Source: Myxococcus stipitatus
Lineage (GTDB): Bacteria > Myxococcota > Myxococcia > Myxococcales > Myxococcaceae
Assembly: GCF_021412625.1 (NCBI RefSeq)
Contig: NZ_JAKCFI010000005.1
Coordinates: forward strand, 372,001-436,000
DNA length: 64,000 bases
Reading direction: 5' to 3'
Positions 1-7,788 of this stretch are shown piece after piece; within the stretch, counting starts at the first letter, position 1; every line of letters starts with the position of its first letter. The notes beneath the pieces are model-generated. The model had not been told where the DNA came from, did not search any database, and was given only the letters and a program-made list of their open reading frames with translations. Made by a program: the position numbers and the translations under genes.

Positions 1-1490
1 ACGATGCCGTCCGGATGGCGGAGGATGACGACGTTCTCCCGGGCCGGCGCCGTCCCTCCCAACCCGAAGACGGTGCGCAGACGCAGGAAGGGAACCGGCT
101 GTCCCCGCAGCGACAACATGCCGGCCTCGTCGGCCGTGCGCTGCGACGCGGGGAGCTCCAGGCACTCCTGCACCAGCTCGATGGGGGCCACGTACACCTG
201 GTCGCCCACGCCCATGGCGAAGCCCTGGATGACGGCGAGCGTGAGGGGCAGGCGCAGCGTCATCGTGGTGCCCTGCCCGTCCTGACTCCGCACGCCCACC
301 GTGCCTCGCATGGCCTCGACGTCCCGGCGCACCACGTCCATCCCCACGCCGCGCCCCGACAGCTCCGTCACCGTCCTCGCGGTGGAGAAGCCGGGCTCGA
401 AGACGAGCCGATCCACCTCCTCGTCGCGCAGTCGCTCCGAGGCGGAGACCAGGCCCAGCTCCCGGGCGCGTTCCTTGATTCGCTCACGCTGCATGCCCCG
501 GCCGTCATCGGACAGCTCCACGATGACGCTCCCTGCATCATGGACTGCCCGCAGGCGCAGTCGGCCACATTCATCCTTGCCCGCCGCGCGCCGCTCCGCC
601 GGCGTCTCGATGCCGTGGTCCAGGGCGTTGCGCAGCAGGTGGAGCAGCGGGTCGCGCAGGGCCTCCAGCACGGCCGTGTCCAGGGTGACGTCCTCGCCCT
701 CCAGCTCCAGCAGCGCCAGCTTGCCCTGATCCCTGGCCAGGTCTCGCACCGTGCGCAGGTGCTGCCGGAACAGCGGCCCCACGGGCACCATGCGCACCCG
801 CATGACCTCTTCCTGGAGCTCGTGGAAGAGCGTGTCCATCTCCCGCTGCTGCGTGAGGGCCTCGTCCCAGCTCGCGCCGGAGGACTCCGCCTCCATCAGG
901 AACTGCGTCATCCGCCCCCGAGCGATGGACAGCTCCGCGGTGAGCGTGACGATGCGGTCCAGCCGCTCGACGTCCATCCGCAGGGAGCGGCCCCGCGCCG
1001 CCGCGCGCGCCTCCATGGGGAGGGGGACGTCCTCGACGGGGAGGACCCCGGCGACCGGAAGGCCCGGCCCGCCCGTGGCACCCCCTTCCCTCAGGCGCGC
1101 GAGCTGGGCCTGATGCGCGGGCCCGAGCTGGTCCATGCCCGCCACCGCCGCGCGCGTCAGCTCCCGCAGGTGGTCCACCGCGCCCAGCAGGAGTGAAACC
1201 CACGGCTCTCCCACGGCGAGGCGCTGGTCGAGCAGGGCCTGGATCAGGTCCTCGGCGCCGTGGACGTAGTCCGTCAGCGCCTGGAAGCCCAGCGAGCTCG
1301 CGCTGCCCTTGAGGTTGTGAGCCAGCCGGAAGAGCGCCCGCAGGCGTTCCTCGTCCGGCCGCGCCTCCAGGGCGATGAGCGTCTCCTCCATCGAGGAGAG
1401 CAGCTCCTCCGCCTCGTCGGCGAAGATGGCCAGCACCCGTTGCCACTCGGCCCCGAGGCCCGGCGGGGGTCCACTCGCGCCGCCGCTCAC
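1..1490 (-). CDS. CheA-type chemotaxis histidine kinase, cut off by the left window edge
   Basis: Sensor kinase of a chemosensory pathway; it autophosphorylates in trans and passes phosphate to response regulators. Reading from GTG at 1490 (good ribosome site GGGAGGAGG, about 7 bases upstream) the visible 496 codons show an Hpt (P1) domain with the phospho-accepting His at about residue 58 (AHNLKGSAS), only a short linker, then the dimerisation domain, an HATPase with N box (LLRNALDHGIE), G1 (DDGRGM) and G2 (GRGVGMD), and the start of the CheW-like P5 domain. There is no room for a normal CheY-binding P2 domain between P1 and P3. The C-terminus lies outside the window, so a fused receiver domain cannot be excluded. 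No receptor or cheW gene is visible to its right, so the rest of the pathway is probably to the left. Family assignment is firm; the pathway is unknown. Confidence 0.93.
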   Translation of the reverse strand, partial: MSGGASGPPPGLGAEWQRVLAIFADEAEELLSSMEETLIALEARPDEERLRALFRLAHNLKGSASSLGFQALTDYVHGAEDLIQALLDQRLAVGEPWVSLLLGAVDHLRELTRAAVAGMDQLGPAHQAQLARLREGGATGGPGLPVAGVLPVEDVPLPMEARAAARGRSLRMDVERLDRIVTLTAELSIARGRMTQFLMEAESSGASWDEALTQQREMDTLFHELQEEVMRVRMVPVGPLFRQHLRTVRDLARDQGKLALLELEGEDVTLDTAVLEALRDPLLHLLRNALDHGIETPAERRAAGKDECGRLRLRAVHDAGSVIVELSDDGRGMQRERIKERARELGLVSASERLRDEEVDRLVFEPGFSTARTVTELSGRGVGMDVVRRDVEAMRGTVGVRSQDGQGTTMTLRLPLTLAVIQGFAMGVGDQVYVAPIELVQECLELPASQRTADEAGMLSLRGQPVPFLRLRTVFGLGGTAPARENVVILRHPDGI

Positions 1491-1692
1491 GGCAGCGCCT
1501 CCTCCCGGAGGACATACGTCTTCCAGAGGCGATGCCCCGACCCCAGGGCATCCACGAAACAACGCGTCTTGTCAGTGGTCATCGAGGTACGGATCGAACG
1601 GCAGGAGAGGAGCCCATGGACACCACGCGCCAGCCCGCGGAATACCCTCCGCCCGGGCCACCCCGCGTGGGAAATGTCACGAAGCGGACACC

Positions 1693-1721
1693 ACCTTATC
1701 GCTTGATGATAAAAGTTTCAA
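1693..1721 (-). promoter_or_regulatory. Candidate sigma-70 type promoter for the cheA-type gene
   Basis: On the minus strand TTGAAA (1721-1716) is followed after 17 bases by TAAGGT (1698-1693), in the only A+T-rich patch of the region. It points at the kinase gene and would give a leader of roughly 190 bases. This is a pattern match only. Confidence 0.4.
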
Positions 1722-2047
1722 ATGTGTCGCGCGACTCCGCGTCAACCCCGACGGGCTCGGATTTGACAAGCCATTGAGGGGTGTTTCAGACCTCGACCGG
1801 GGTGTATTCGACCCGCCAATCACAGACATCCGACCCACGCGGGAAGTGCGGATGCGCGGGCGTGCAACGGACTTCGTGTATCAAACAGCGGAGGACTGAG
1901 CCGGCGCGAGGCGGAGCGGCCCCGGCGCACCTGGCGCGCGCCAGGGCCCTGAGCGCGAAAGACAAGCTGCCTGCCCACGCCGGCCGTGGAAGGCGCGAGG
2001 AGCGGCCCGGACTTCGGGTGCTCGTGACACGGCTTGTATCAAGCGAG

Positions 2048-2085
2048 GAAGGCGCGGCGCGTCGAGGAACGACACCCGCGCCTTC
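2048..2085 (-). terminator. Hairpin downstream of the thiamine-diphosphate enzyme gene
   Basis: A perfect 10-base stem (GAAGGCGCGG / CCGCGCCTTC) begins 16 bases after the stop codon at 2102. The 18-base loop contains a further 4-base stem. No T tract follows, as is common at high G+C, so it may be a terminator or an mRNA-end stabiliser. Confidence 0.45.
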
Positions 2086-2101
2086 GACACACATCCCCCG
2101 G

Positions 2102-3886
2102 CTACTCCTTGTGGGGGACCAACTTGTCCACCATCGCCTTGAAGGACTGCTTGATGACACCGGGCATGTTCTCGTCGCCGCTGGCGAGCGACTCGGCGAA
2201 GTGGCGGGCCTGCTCGAGGCTGATGTGCGGGGGGAGCGGTGGCACGTCCGGGTCGACATAGGCCTCGAAGACCACGGGCCGGTCCGCGGAGAGCGCCCGG
2301 TCCCAGGCGCGGGCCAGCTGCTCCGGGCGATCCACGCGGACGCCCTCCAGCCCCAGGGACTCCGCGTAGCGCGCGTAGGGGAAGTCGGGCAGCGTCTGCG
2401 TGGCGGGGTTCTTCGGGTCCCCCGCCAGCACCCGCTGCTCCCACGTCACCTGGTTGAGGTCCCGGTTGTTGAGGACGAGGACCACGAAGCGTGGATCCTT
2501 CCAGTCCTTCCAGTACTTCGCCACGGTGATGAGCTCCGCGTTGCCGTTCATCTGCATGGCGCCATCCCCCACCATGGCCAGCACGGGCCGTTCGGGGAAG
2601 GCGAACTTCGCGCCGATGGCGTACGGCATGCCGCAGCCCATGGTGGCGAGGTTGCCGGAGAGCGAGGCCATCATCCCCTTGCGGACCCTGATGTCGCGCG
2701 CGAACCAGTTGGTCCCGGAGCCGGAGTCCGCCGTGAGGATGACGCCGTCGGGCAGCTTCGGCGACAACTCCCAGAAGACGCGTTGAGGGTTGATGGGGTC
2801 CGCCGAGTTCATCGCCTGGGCCTCGCTCATCTTCCACCACTGCCGGACGCCCCGCTCCACCCGCTCGCGCCAGCCGCGGTCCCCCTTGCGTCGCAGCAGG
2901 GGAATCAAGGCGCGCAGCGTCTCCTGGCTGTCCCCCACCAGGCCCACCTCCATGGGGTAGCGGATGGCGAGCATGCGGGCGTCCAGGTCCACCTGGACGC
3001 CCCGCGCCTGTCCCTCCGGAGGCAGGAACTCCGCGTAGGGGAAGCTGGTGCCCACCATCAACAGCGTGTCGCACTCCATCATCAAATCCCACGACGGCTT
3101 CGTCCCGAGCAGCCCGATGGAGCCGGTGACGAAGGGCAGCGCATCCGGCAGCACCGCCTTGCCCAGCAGGGCCTTGGCCACGCCGGCGCCCAGCAGCTCC
3201 GCGACCTCCACGACCTCGTCCGCGGCGCCACGCGCCCCCGCGCCAATGAGCATGGCCACCCGGTGCCCGGCGTTGAGCACCTCCGCCGCGCGACGCAGGT
3301 CCCTCTCCTGGGGCAGCACGCGCGGCTCGCTGTAACCCACGCCGGAGTGGATGGTGCCGTGCTTGTGCGCGGGGCGCTGGTACTCCAGCTCCTGCACGTC
3401 GTTGGGGATGATGACGCAGGTCACCGTGCGCTCGGCGCGGGCGATACGCACCGCGCGGTCGATGGCGTGCCGCACCGCCGAGGGCTTCGTCACCTGGGTG
3501 ATGTATTCGCTCGCCACGTCCTTGAAGAGCACGGGCAGGTCCACCTCCTGCTGGTAGTGGCCGCCGAGCGCGGCGCGCGCCTGCTGCCCGACGATGGCCA
3601 CCACCGGTTGGTGGTCGAGCTTCGCGTCGTAGAGGCCGTTGAGCAGGTGGATGGCGCCCGGACCCGAGGTGGCCAGGCACACGCCGACCTCGCCGGTGAA
3701 CTTCGCGTGCGCGCACGCGGCGAAGGCGGCCATCTCCTCGTGACGGACCTGGATGAACTCGAACTCGGAGGTGCGCCCCAGCGCGCCGACGATGCCGTTG
3801 ATGCCATCCCCCGGGTACCCGTAGATGCGGCGGATGCCCCACTGCCCCAGGCGATAGAGCAGGTAGTCGGAGACCGTGGCGCCCAT
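2102..3886 (-). CDS. Thiamine-diphosphate-dependent enzyme, pyruvate oxidase / acetolactate synthase family
   Basis: A 594-residue enzyme with the three-domain layout of the PoxB/IlvB family. The N-terminal pyrimidine-binding domain has GIRRIYGYPGDGIN and the conserved Glu in VRHEEMAAF; a central Rossmann-like domain follows; the C-terminal domain carries the diphosphate/Mg motif GDGAMQMNGNAE ending in NN. Length and the YGYPGDGIN start resemble pyruvate oxidases (pyruvate to acetate or acetyl-phosphate), but related proteins include sulfoacetaldehyde acetyltransferase and acetolactate synthase, so the substrate is not settled. The ATG at 3886 was chosen because GAGGAG lies 6 bases upstream and the family fold begins there; upstream in-frame sequence looks non-coding. 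It is divergent from a lactate-dehydrogenase-like FAD/Fe-S protein, which fits a role in pyruvate oxidation. Confidence 0.88.
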   Translation of the reverse strand: MGATVSDYLLYRLGQWGIRRIYGYPGDGINGIVGALGRTSEFEFIQVRHEEMAAFAACAHAKFTGEVGVCLATSGPGAIHLLNGLYDAKLDHQPVVAIVGQQARAALGGHYQQEVDLPVLFKDVASEYITQVTKPSAVRHAIDRAVRIARAERTVTCVIIPNDVQELEYQRPAHKHGTIHSGVGYSEPRVLPQERDLRRAAEVLNAGHRVAMLIGAGARGAADEVVEVAELLGAGVAKALLGKAVLPDALPFVTGSIGLLGTKPSWDLMMECDTLLMVGTSFPYAEFLPPEGQARGVQVDLDARMLAIRYPMEVGLVGDSQETLRALIPLLRRKGDRGWRERVERGVRQWWKMSEAQAMNSADPINPQRVFWELSPKLPDGVILTADSGSGTNWFARDIRVRKGMMASLSGNLATMGCGMPYAIGAKFAFPERPVLAMVGDGAMQMNGNAELITVAKYWKDWKDPRFVVLVLNNRDLNQVTWEQRVLAGDPKNPATQTLPDFPYARYAESLGLEGVRVDRPEQLARAWDRALSADRPVVFEAYVDPDVPPLPPHISLEQARHFAESLASGDENMPGVIKQSFKAMVDKLVPHKE

Positions 3887-4130
3887 GCGAAGCTCCTCGT
3901 CGTCGATGACGATGTGACGTGCTCCGTCCAATGCTGGGCACGTGCGTACGGCGCGAGGAGCCCCGCCAGCCCCAGGCGGGCAGCCGAGTCCTCCACCCCG
4001 GCATCTCCACCGGAGCAGGTGGGCATGCCCCAAGGCTGTCTCATGCCCGCGCCGGAGGCGCCGGTGCGCAGCTTCAACCCCGGGTCCGCCCACGGGCGCC
4101 CCTGACCCCCAACCCCCAAGGAGGCTCGAC

Positions 4131-7100
4131 ATGCGGACCACGCAGGCGATTCAACGCACCTGGTCGCGGCTGTCCCGCGAGCGCCCCGTGCCCCAGCCGA
4201 TCCCCGGCGGCCAGGGTGGCGACGTCCTGGTGGACTCGCGCGGCCTGGAGCAGGACCTGCGCCACGCCCTCGAGGGCGAGGTCCGCTTCGACGACGGGAG
4301 CCGCGCCCTGTACGCCACGGATGCGTCCAACTACCGGCAGGTCCCCATCGGCGTCGTCATCCCCCGGAGCCTGGACGACGTCATCCAGACGGTGCGTGTC
4401 TGCCGGGAGTACGGCGCCCCGCTCCTGTCCCGGGGCGGCGGCACCAGCCTCGCGGGCCAGTGCTGCAACGTGGCCGTGGTCATCGACTGGACGAAGTACC
4501 TGGGCGGCGTGCTGGAGCTGACGCCCGCGACGAAGTCCGCCCGCGTCCTCCCGGGCACCGTGCTGGACGTCCTCCGGAATCAGGCCGAGCGCTACCACCT
4601 CACCTTCGGACCGGACCCGGCCACGCACGACCACTGCACGCTCGGAGGCATGCTAGGCAACAACTCCTGTGGCTCCCACGCGCAGATGGCGGGCCCCGTG
4701 TCGCACAACGTGCTGGAGCTGGACGTGCTCACGTACGACGGGCTGCGCCTGCGCGTGGGGCCCACGTCCGACGCGCAGCTCCAGGCCTGCCTCCGCGCGG
4801 AAGGACGGGTGGGCGAGCTCTACCGCCGACTCAAGGACCTGAGGGATCGCTACGCGGACGAGATCCGCCGCCGCTATCCCCGAATCCCCCGGCGCATCTC
4901 CGGGTACAACCTGGACGCCCTGCTCCCGGAGCAGGGCTTCGACGTGGCGAAGGCCCTGGTCGGCACGGAGGGCACCTGCGTCACCCTCCTCACCGCGAAG
5001 CTGCGGCTGATCGACAGCCCGCCCCACCGCGTGGTGGTCATGCTCGGCTACCCGGACATCTACGCCGCTGGCGACCAGGCCCATGTCCTCGCCGACCGCT
5101 TCCACCCGCTCGCGCTGGAGGGGATGGACGACGAGCTCATCCACAACGTCGTCTTGAAGGGCCAGGCGGACGAGCACGCGTCCGTCCTCCCCCGCAGCTC
5201 GCACGCCGAGTTCCTCTCGATCCTCCCGGGAGGACAGGCCTACCTGATGCTCGAGCTGGGCGGGGACACGCCCCAGGAGGCCATCGACCGGGCGCGCGAG
5301 GTGATGGACCAGGCACGGAGCGGACGGGGCGCGGCCCTGGACATGCGCCTGTACTCGGACCCCGAGCACGTGGAGCACGCGTGGAAGATCCGCGAGTCGG
5401 GGCTCGGGGCGACGGCGCGCGTGCCGGGGCGCCCGGACAACTGGCCGGGCTGGGAGGACTCCGCCGTTCCGCCCGAACAGCTGGGCGACTACCTGCGCGG
5501 CCTGCGTCGGCTCTATGACAAGCATGGCTATGACGCCTCGCTGTATGGCCACTTCGGCCAGGGGTGTGTCCACTCGCGCATCGACTTCGACCTCACCTCC
5601 TCCGCGGGGATCCGCAACTACCGGTCCTTCGTCAGCGACGCGGTGGACCTGTGCCTGGCCCATGGCGGCTCGATGTCGGGCGAGCATGGGGATGGCCAAG
5701 CGCGCGCAGAGTTCCTGCCACGCATGTTCGGGCCGGAGCTGGTGAACGCCTTCCGGGAGTTCAAGCGCATCTGGGACCCCCAGGGGAAGATGAACCCGGG
5801 CAAGGTGGTGGACGCCCACCCCATCGACCATCAGCTGCGCCTGGGCCGCGACTACCGCCAGCGCACGTGGAGGCCCACCACGCACTTCCATTATCCGGAC
5901 GACGAGGGCTTGCTGCACCGGGCCACCGAGCGCTGCGTGGGCGTGGGCAAGTGCCGGCGGTTGGACGGCGGCACCATGTGCCCCAGCTACCAGGTGACCC
6001 ACGAGGAGCGGCACACCACGCGAGGCCGCGCGCACCTGCTCTTCGAGATGCTCCAGGGCCAGGTCGTCCGCGACGGCTGGCGCGACGAGAACGTGAAGCA
6101 GTCGCTGGACCTGTGCCTGGCGTGCAAGGGCTGCAAGGGCGACTGCCCGGTGAACGTGGACCTGGCCACGTACAAGGCGGAGTTCCTCGCCCACTACCAC
6201 CAGGGGCACCTGCGCCCCAGGCCCGCCTACGCCATGGGCCTCATCATGTTCTGGGCTCGCGCGGCGATGCTGGCGCCGGGCCTGGTGAACCTCCTCACCC
6301 AGCACGCGCCGAGCCGCGCGCTGCTCCAGGCACTGGGAGGGATGACCCCACGGCGCCAGCTGCCCCGGTTCGCGCCGGAGACCTTCCAGCGCTGGGCCCG
6401 CCGGACGCGTCCCGAGCCGCGCAACGCGGGCGCGCGGCGGGTGCTGCTGTGGCCGGACACCTTCAACAACCACTTCTTCCCGGAGACGGCGGCCAGCGCG
6501 CTGGAGGTGCTGGAGGACGTGGGGTTCGAGGTGACGGTGCCCGGCGGCTTCCTGTGCTGCGGCCGTCCGCTCTACGACTTCGGGATGCTGCCCACCGCGA
6601 AGTGGATGCTCGCGCGCACGGTGGAGCGGCTCCGCCCGGAGATAGAGGCCGGCGTTCCGCTGGTGGGCCTGGAGCCGAGCTGCGTCTCCGTGTTCCGAGA
6701 CGAGCTCCGCAACCTCTTCCCCGACTGGGGGCTGGCGCGACAGCTGCGTCGCCAGACGTTCCTCTTCAGCGAGTTCCTCCAGCACCACGCCGGGCAGTGG
6801 CGGCCTCCGAGGCTGGAGCGGCGGGCCGTCGTGCACGGGCACTGCCACCACAAGTCCCTGTTCAAGATGCGCGCCGAGAAGGGCCTGCTCGACAAGCTGG
6901 GCCTGGACCACGAGCACCCGGAGACGGGGGGCTGTGGCATGGCGGGCTCCTTCGGCTTCGAGGCGGGCGACAAGTTCGAGGTCTCCCAGCGGGTGGGCGA
7001 GCGCGTGCTCCTGCCGAAGGTCCGCCAGACGCCCCGGGACACCCTCATCATCGCCGACGGCTTCAGCTGCCGGGAGATGATCGCCCAGAACACGCGGCGG

Positions 7101-7295
7101 CGCGCGCTGCACGTCGCGCAGGTGGTCCGGATGGCGCAGACCCACGGCCCCCAGGGCCCCCAGGGCGACGACCCGGAGCGAGGCTGGGTGACGAGCGGGC
7201 TGGGGCGGCCCCCACCGCGATGGGGGGCGCGCGTGGCGGGCATGCTCGTGGGGGCGCTGCTCGGCGGCATGTGGCTGCGCGGGCGTCGACGATGA
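4131..7295 (+). CDS. FAD-binding and Fe-S oxidoreductase, D-lactate dehydrogenase (Dld/YdiJ/GlcD-GlcF) type
   Basis: A 1054-residue fusion of a GlcD-like flavin half and a GlcF-like iron-sulfur half. The N-terminal half has a PCMH FAD domain (RGGGTSLAGQCCN near residue 100) and the FAD-oxidase C domain. Then come two [4Fe-4S] ferredoxin motifs (CVGVGKC...CPSY and CLACKGCKGDCPVN near residue 660) and two CCG domains (FLCCGRP near 808, TGGCGMAGSFGFE near 936). Such enzymes oxidise D-lactate, D-2-hydroxyglutarate or other 2-hydroxyacids and feed quinone. An unusual tail has a short GPQGPQGDDP segment and a single predicted membrane helix ending GRRR, suggesting its own membrane anchor. The start ATG has AAGGAGG 5 bases upstream. 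Substrate is inferred from family only. Confidence 0.9.
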   Translation: MRTTQAIQRTWSRLSRERPVPQPIPGGQGGDVLVDSRGLEQDLRHALEGEVRFDDGSRALYATDASNYRQVPIGVVIPRSLDDVIQTVRVCREYGAPLLSRGGGTSLAGQCCNVAVVIDWTKYLGGVLELTPATKSARVLPGTVLDVLRNQAERYHLTFGPDPATHDHCTLGGMLGNNSCGSHAQMAGPVSHNVLELDVLTYDGLRLRVGPTSDAQLQACLRAEGRVGELYRRLKDLRDRYADEIRRRYPRIPRRISGYNLDALLPEQGFDVAKALVGTEGTCVTLLTAKLRLIDSPPHRVVVMLGYPDIYAAGDQAHVLADRFHPLALEGMDDELIHNVVLKGQADEHASVLPRSSHAEFLSILPGGQAYLMLELGGDTPQEAIDRAREVMDQARSGRGAALDMRLYSDPEHVEHAWKIRESGLGATARVPGRPDNWPGWEDSAVPPEQLGDYLRGLRRLYDKHGYDASLYGHFGQGCVHSRIDFDLTSSAGIRNYRSFVSDAVDLCLAHGGSMSGEHGDGQARAEFLPRMFGPELVNAFREFKRIWDPQGKMNPGKVVDAHPIDHQLRLGRDYRQRTWRPTTHFHYPDDEGLLHRATERCVGVGKCRRLDGGTMCPSYQVTHEERHTTRGRAHLLFEMLQGQVVRDGWRDENVKQSLDLCLACKGCKGDCPVNVDLATYKAEFLAHYHQGHLRPRPAYAMGLIMFWARAAMLAPGLVNLLTQHAPSRALLQALGGMTPRRQLPRFAPETFQRWARRTRPEPRNAGARRVLLWPDTFNNHFFPETAASALEVLEDVGFEVTVPGGFLCCGRPLYDFGMLPTAKWMLARTVERLRPEIEAGVPLVGLEPSCVSVFRDELRNLFPDWGLARQLRRQTFLFSEFLQHHAGQWRPPRLERRAVVHGHCHHKSLFKMRAEKGLLDKLGLDHEHPETGGCGMAGSFGFEAGDKFEVSQRVGERVLLPKVRQTPRDTLIIADGFSCREMIAQNTRRRALHVAQVVRMAQTHGPQGPQGDDPERGWVTSGLGRPPPRWGARVAGMLVGALLGGMWLRGRRR

Positions 7296-7311
7296 CGCGC
7301 CCCGCGTGGAC

Positions 7312-7788
7312 TCAGGCACCGTAGAGGGCCCCCAGCATCGCCCCGAAGGCGACATGCGCCGCCAGCGCCACCAGCGGCGTGCGCGTCCCGTAGTGCAGGG
7401 CCAGGAAGCCGGGCGGCTCCAACGTACGGACATCGGTGGGGTCCTGGGACTCGGTGGCCATCCTCGGGTGCACCGCCGGCAGGGAGGGCAACAGGAGCAT
7501 CAGGACGAAGCCCGCGTGCAGCATCCCCAGCAGCCCCCCCAGCCACCAGGAGGCGCGCCCCCACGCGATGAACACCGCGACATACAGCCCGGAGAAGACC
7601 ATGCCCGCGACCAGGTGCAGCCCCAGCCCATAGAGCTTCGCGCGGTCCCGGTCCGGGGTGACGAGCGTGCCCAGCAGGAAGGGCAGGTCGAGCCGCGTCA
7701 GCCGCATCCGCTGGCTCCCCGACAACAGCGCGGTGAGCACCACCGTGCTGACGAAGCCCCAGACGACCCAGCGCAGCCCCCCGCTCAT
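7312..7788 (-). CDS. Small multi-pass membrane protein of unknown function
   Basis: 158 residues with about four hydrophobic segments: one at the N-terminus (WVVWGFVSTVVLTALLSG), two around residues 55-105 and one near the C-terminus. I recognise no functional motif; similar small integral proteins occur in proteobacteria but I cannot name the family. The ATG overlaps the stop of the upstream GH15 gene by four bases (ATGA), so the two are translationally coupled and the protein probably works with, or is expressed at the same time as, that enzyme. The 3' end converges on the FAD/Fe-S gene with a 16-base gap. Confidence 0.75.
   Translation of the reverse strand: MSGGLRWVVWGFVSTVVLTALLSGSQRMRLTRLDLPFLLGTLVTPDRDRAKLYGLGLHLVAGMVFSGLYVAVFIAWGRASWWLGGLLGMLHAGFVLMLLLPSLPAVHPRMATESQDPTDVRTLEPPGFLALHYGTRTPLVALAAHVAFGAMLGALYGA

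Larger units (their letters stand above)
1583..2101. other. Intergenic region upstream of the cheA-type gene
   Basis: No convincing gene. It holds a minus-strand promoter candidate (1693-1721) in an A+T-rich pocket near 1690-1730 that is unusual for this window, a hairpin at 2048-2085 behind the thiamine-diphosphate enzyme, and one plus-strand short frame (1616-1777, 53 codons) that is preceded by a strong ribosome-site-like sequence but has no recognisable product. Confidence 0.5.

Noticed and set aside
571-1551. A 326-codon minus-strand frame overlapping the CheA-type gene in another register
   Set aside because: Gly/Ala/Arg-rich with no domain; the register starting at 1490 gives Hpt, HATPase and CheW-like motifs.
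1781-4105. A 774-codon plus-strand open frame opposite the thiamine-diphosphate enzyme
   Set aside because: Shadow frame without recognisable domains; the minus strand has the full enzyme with GDGAMQMNGNAE.
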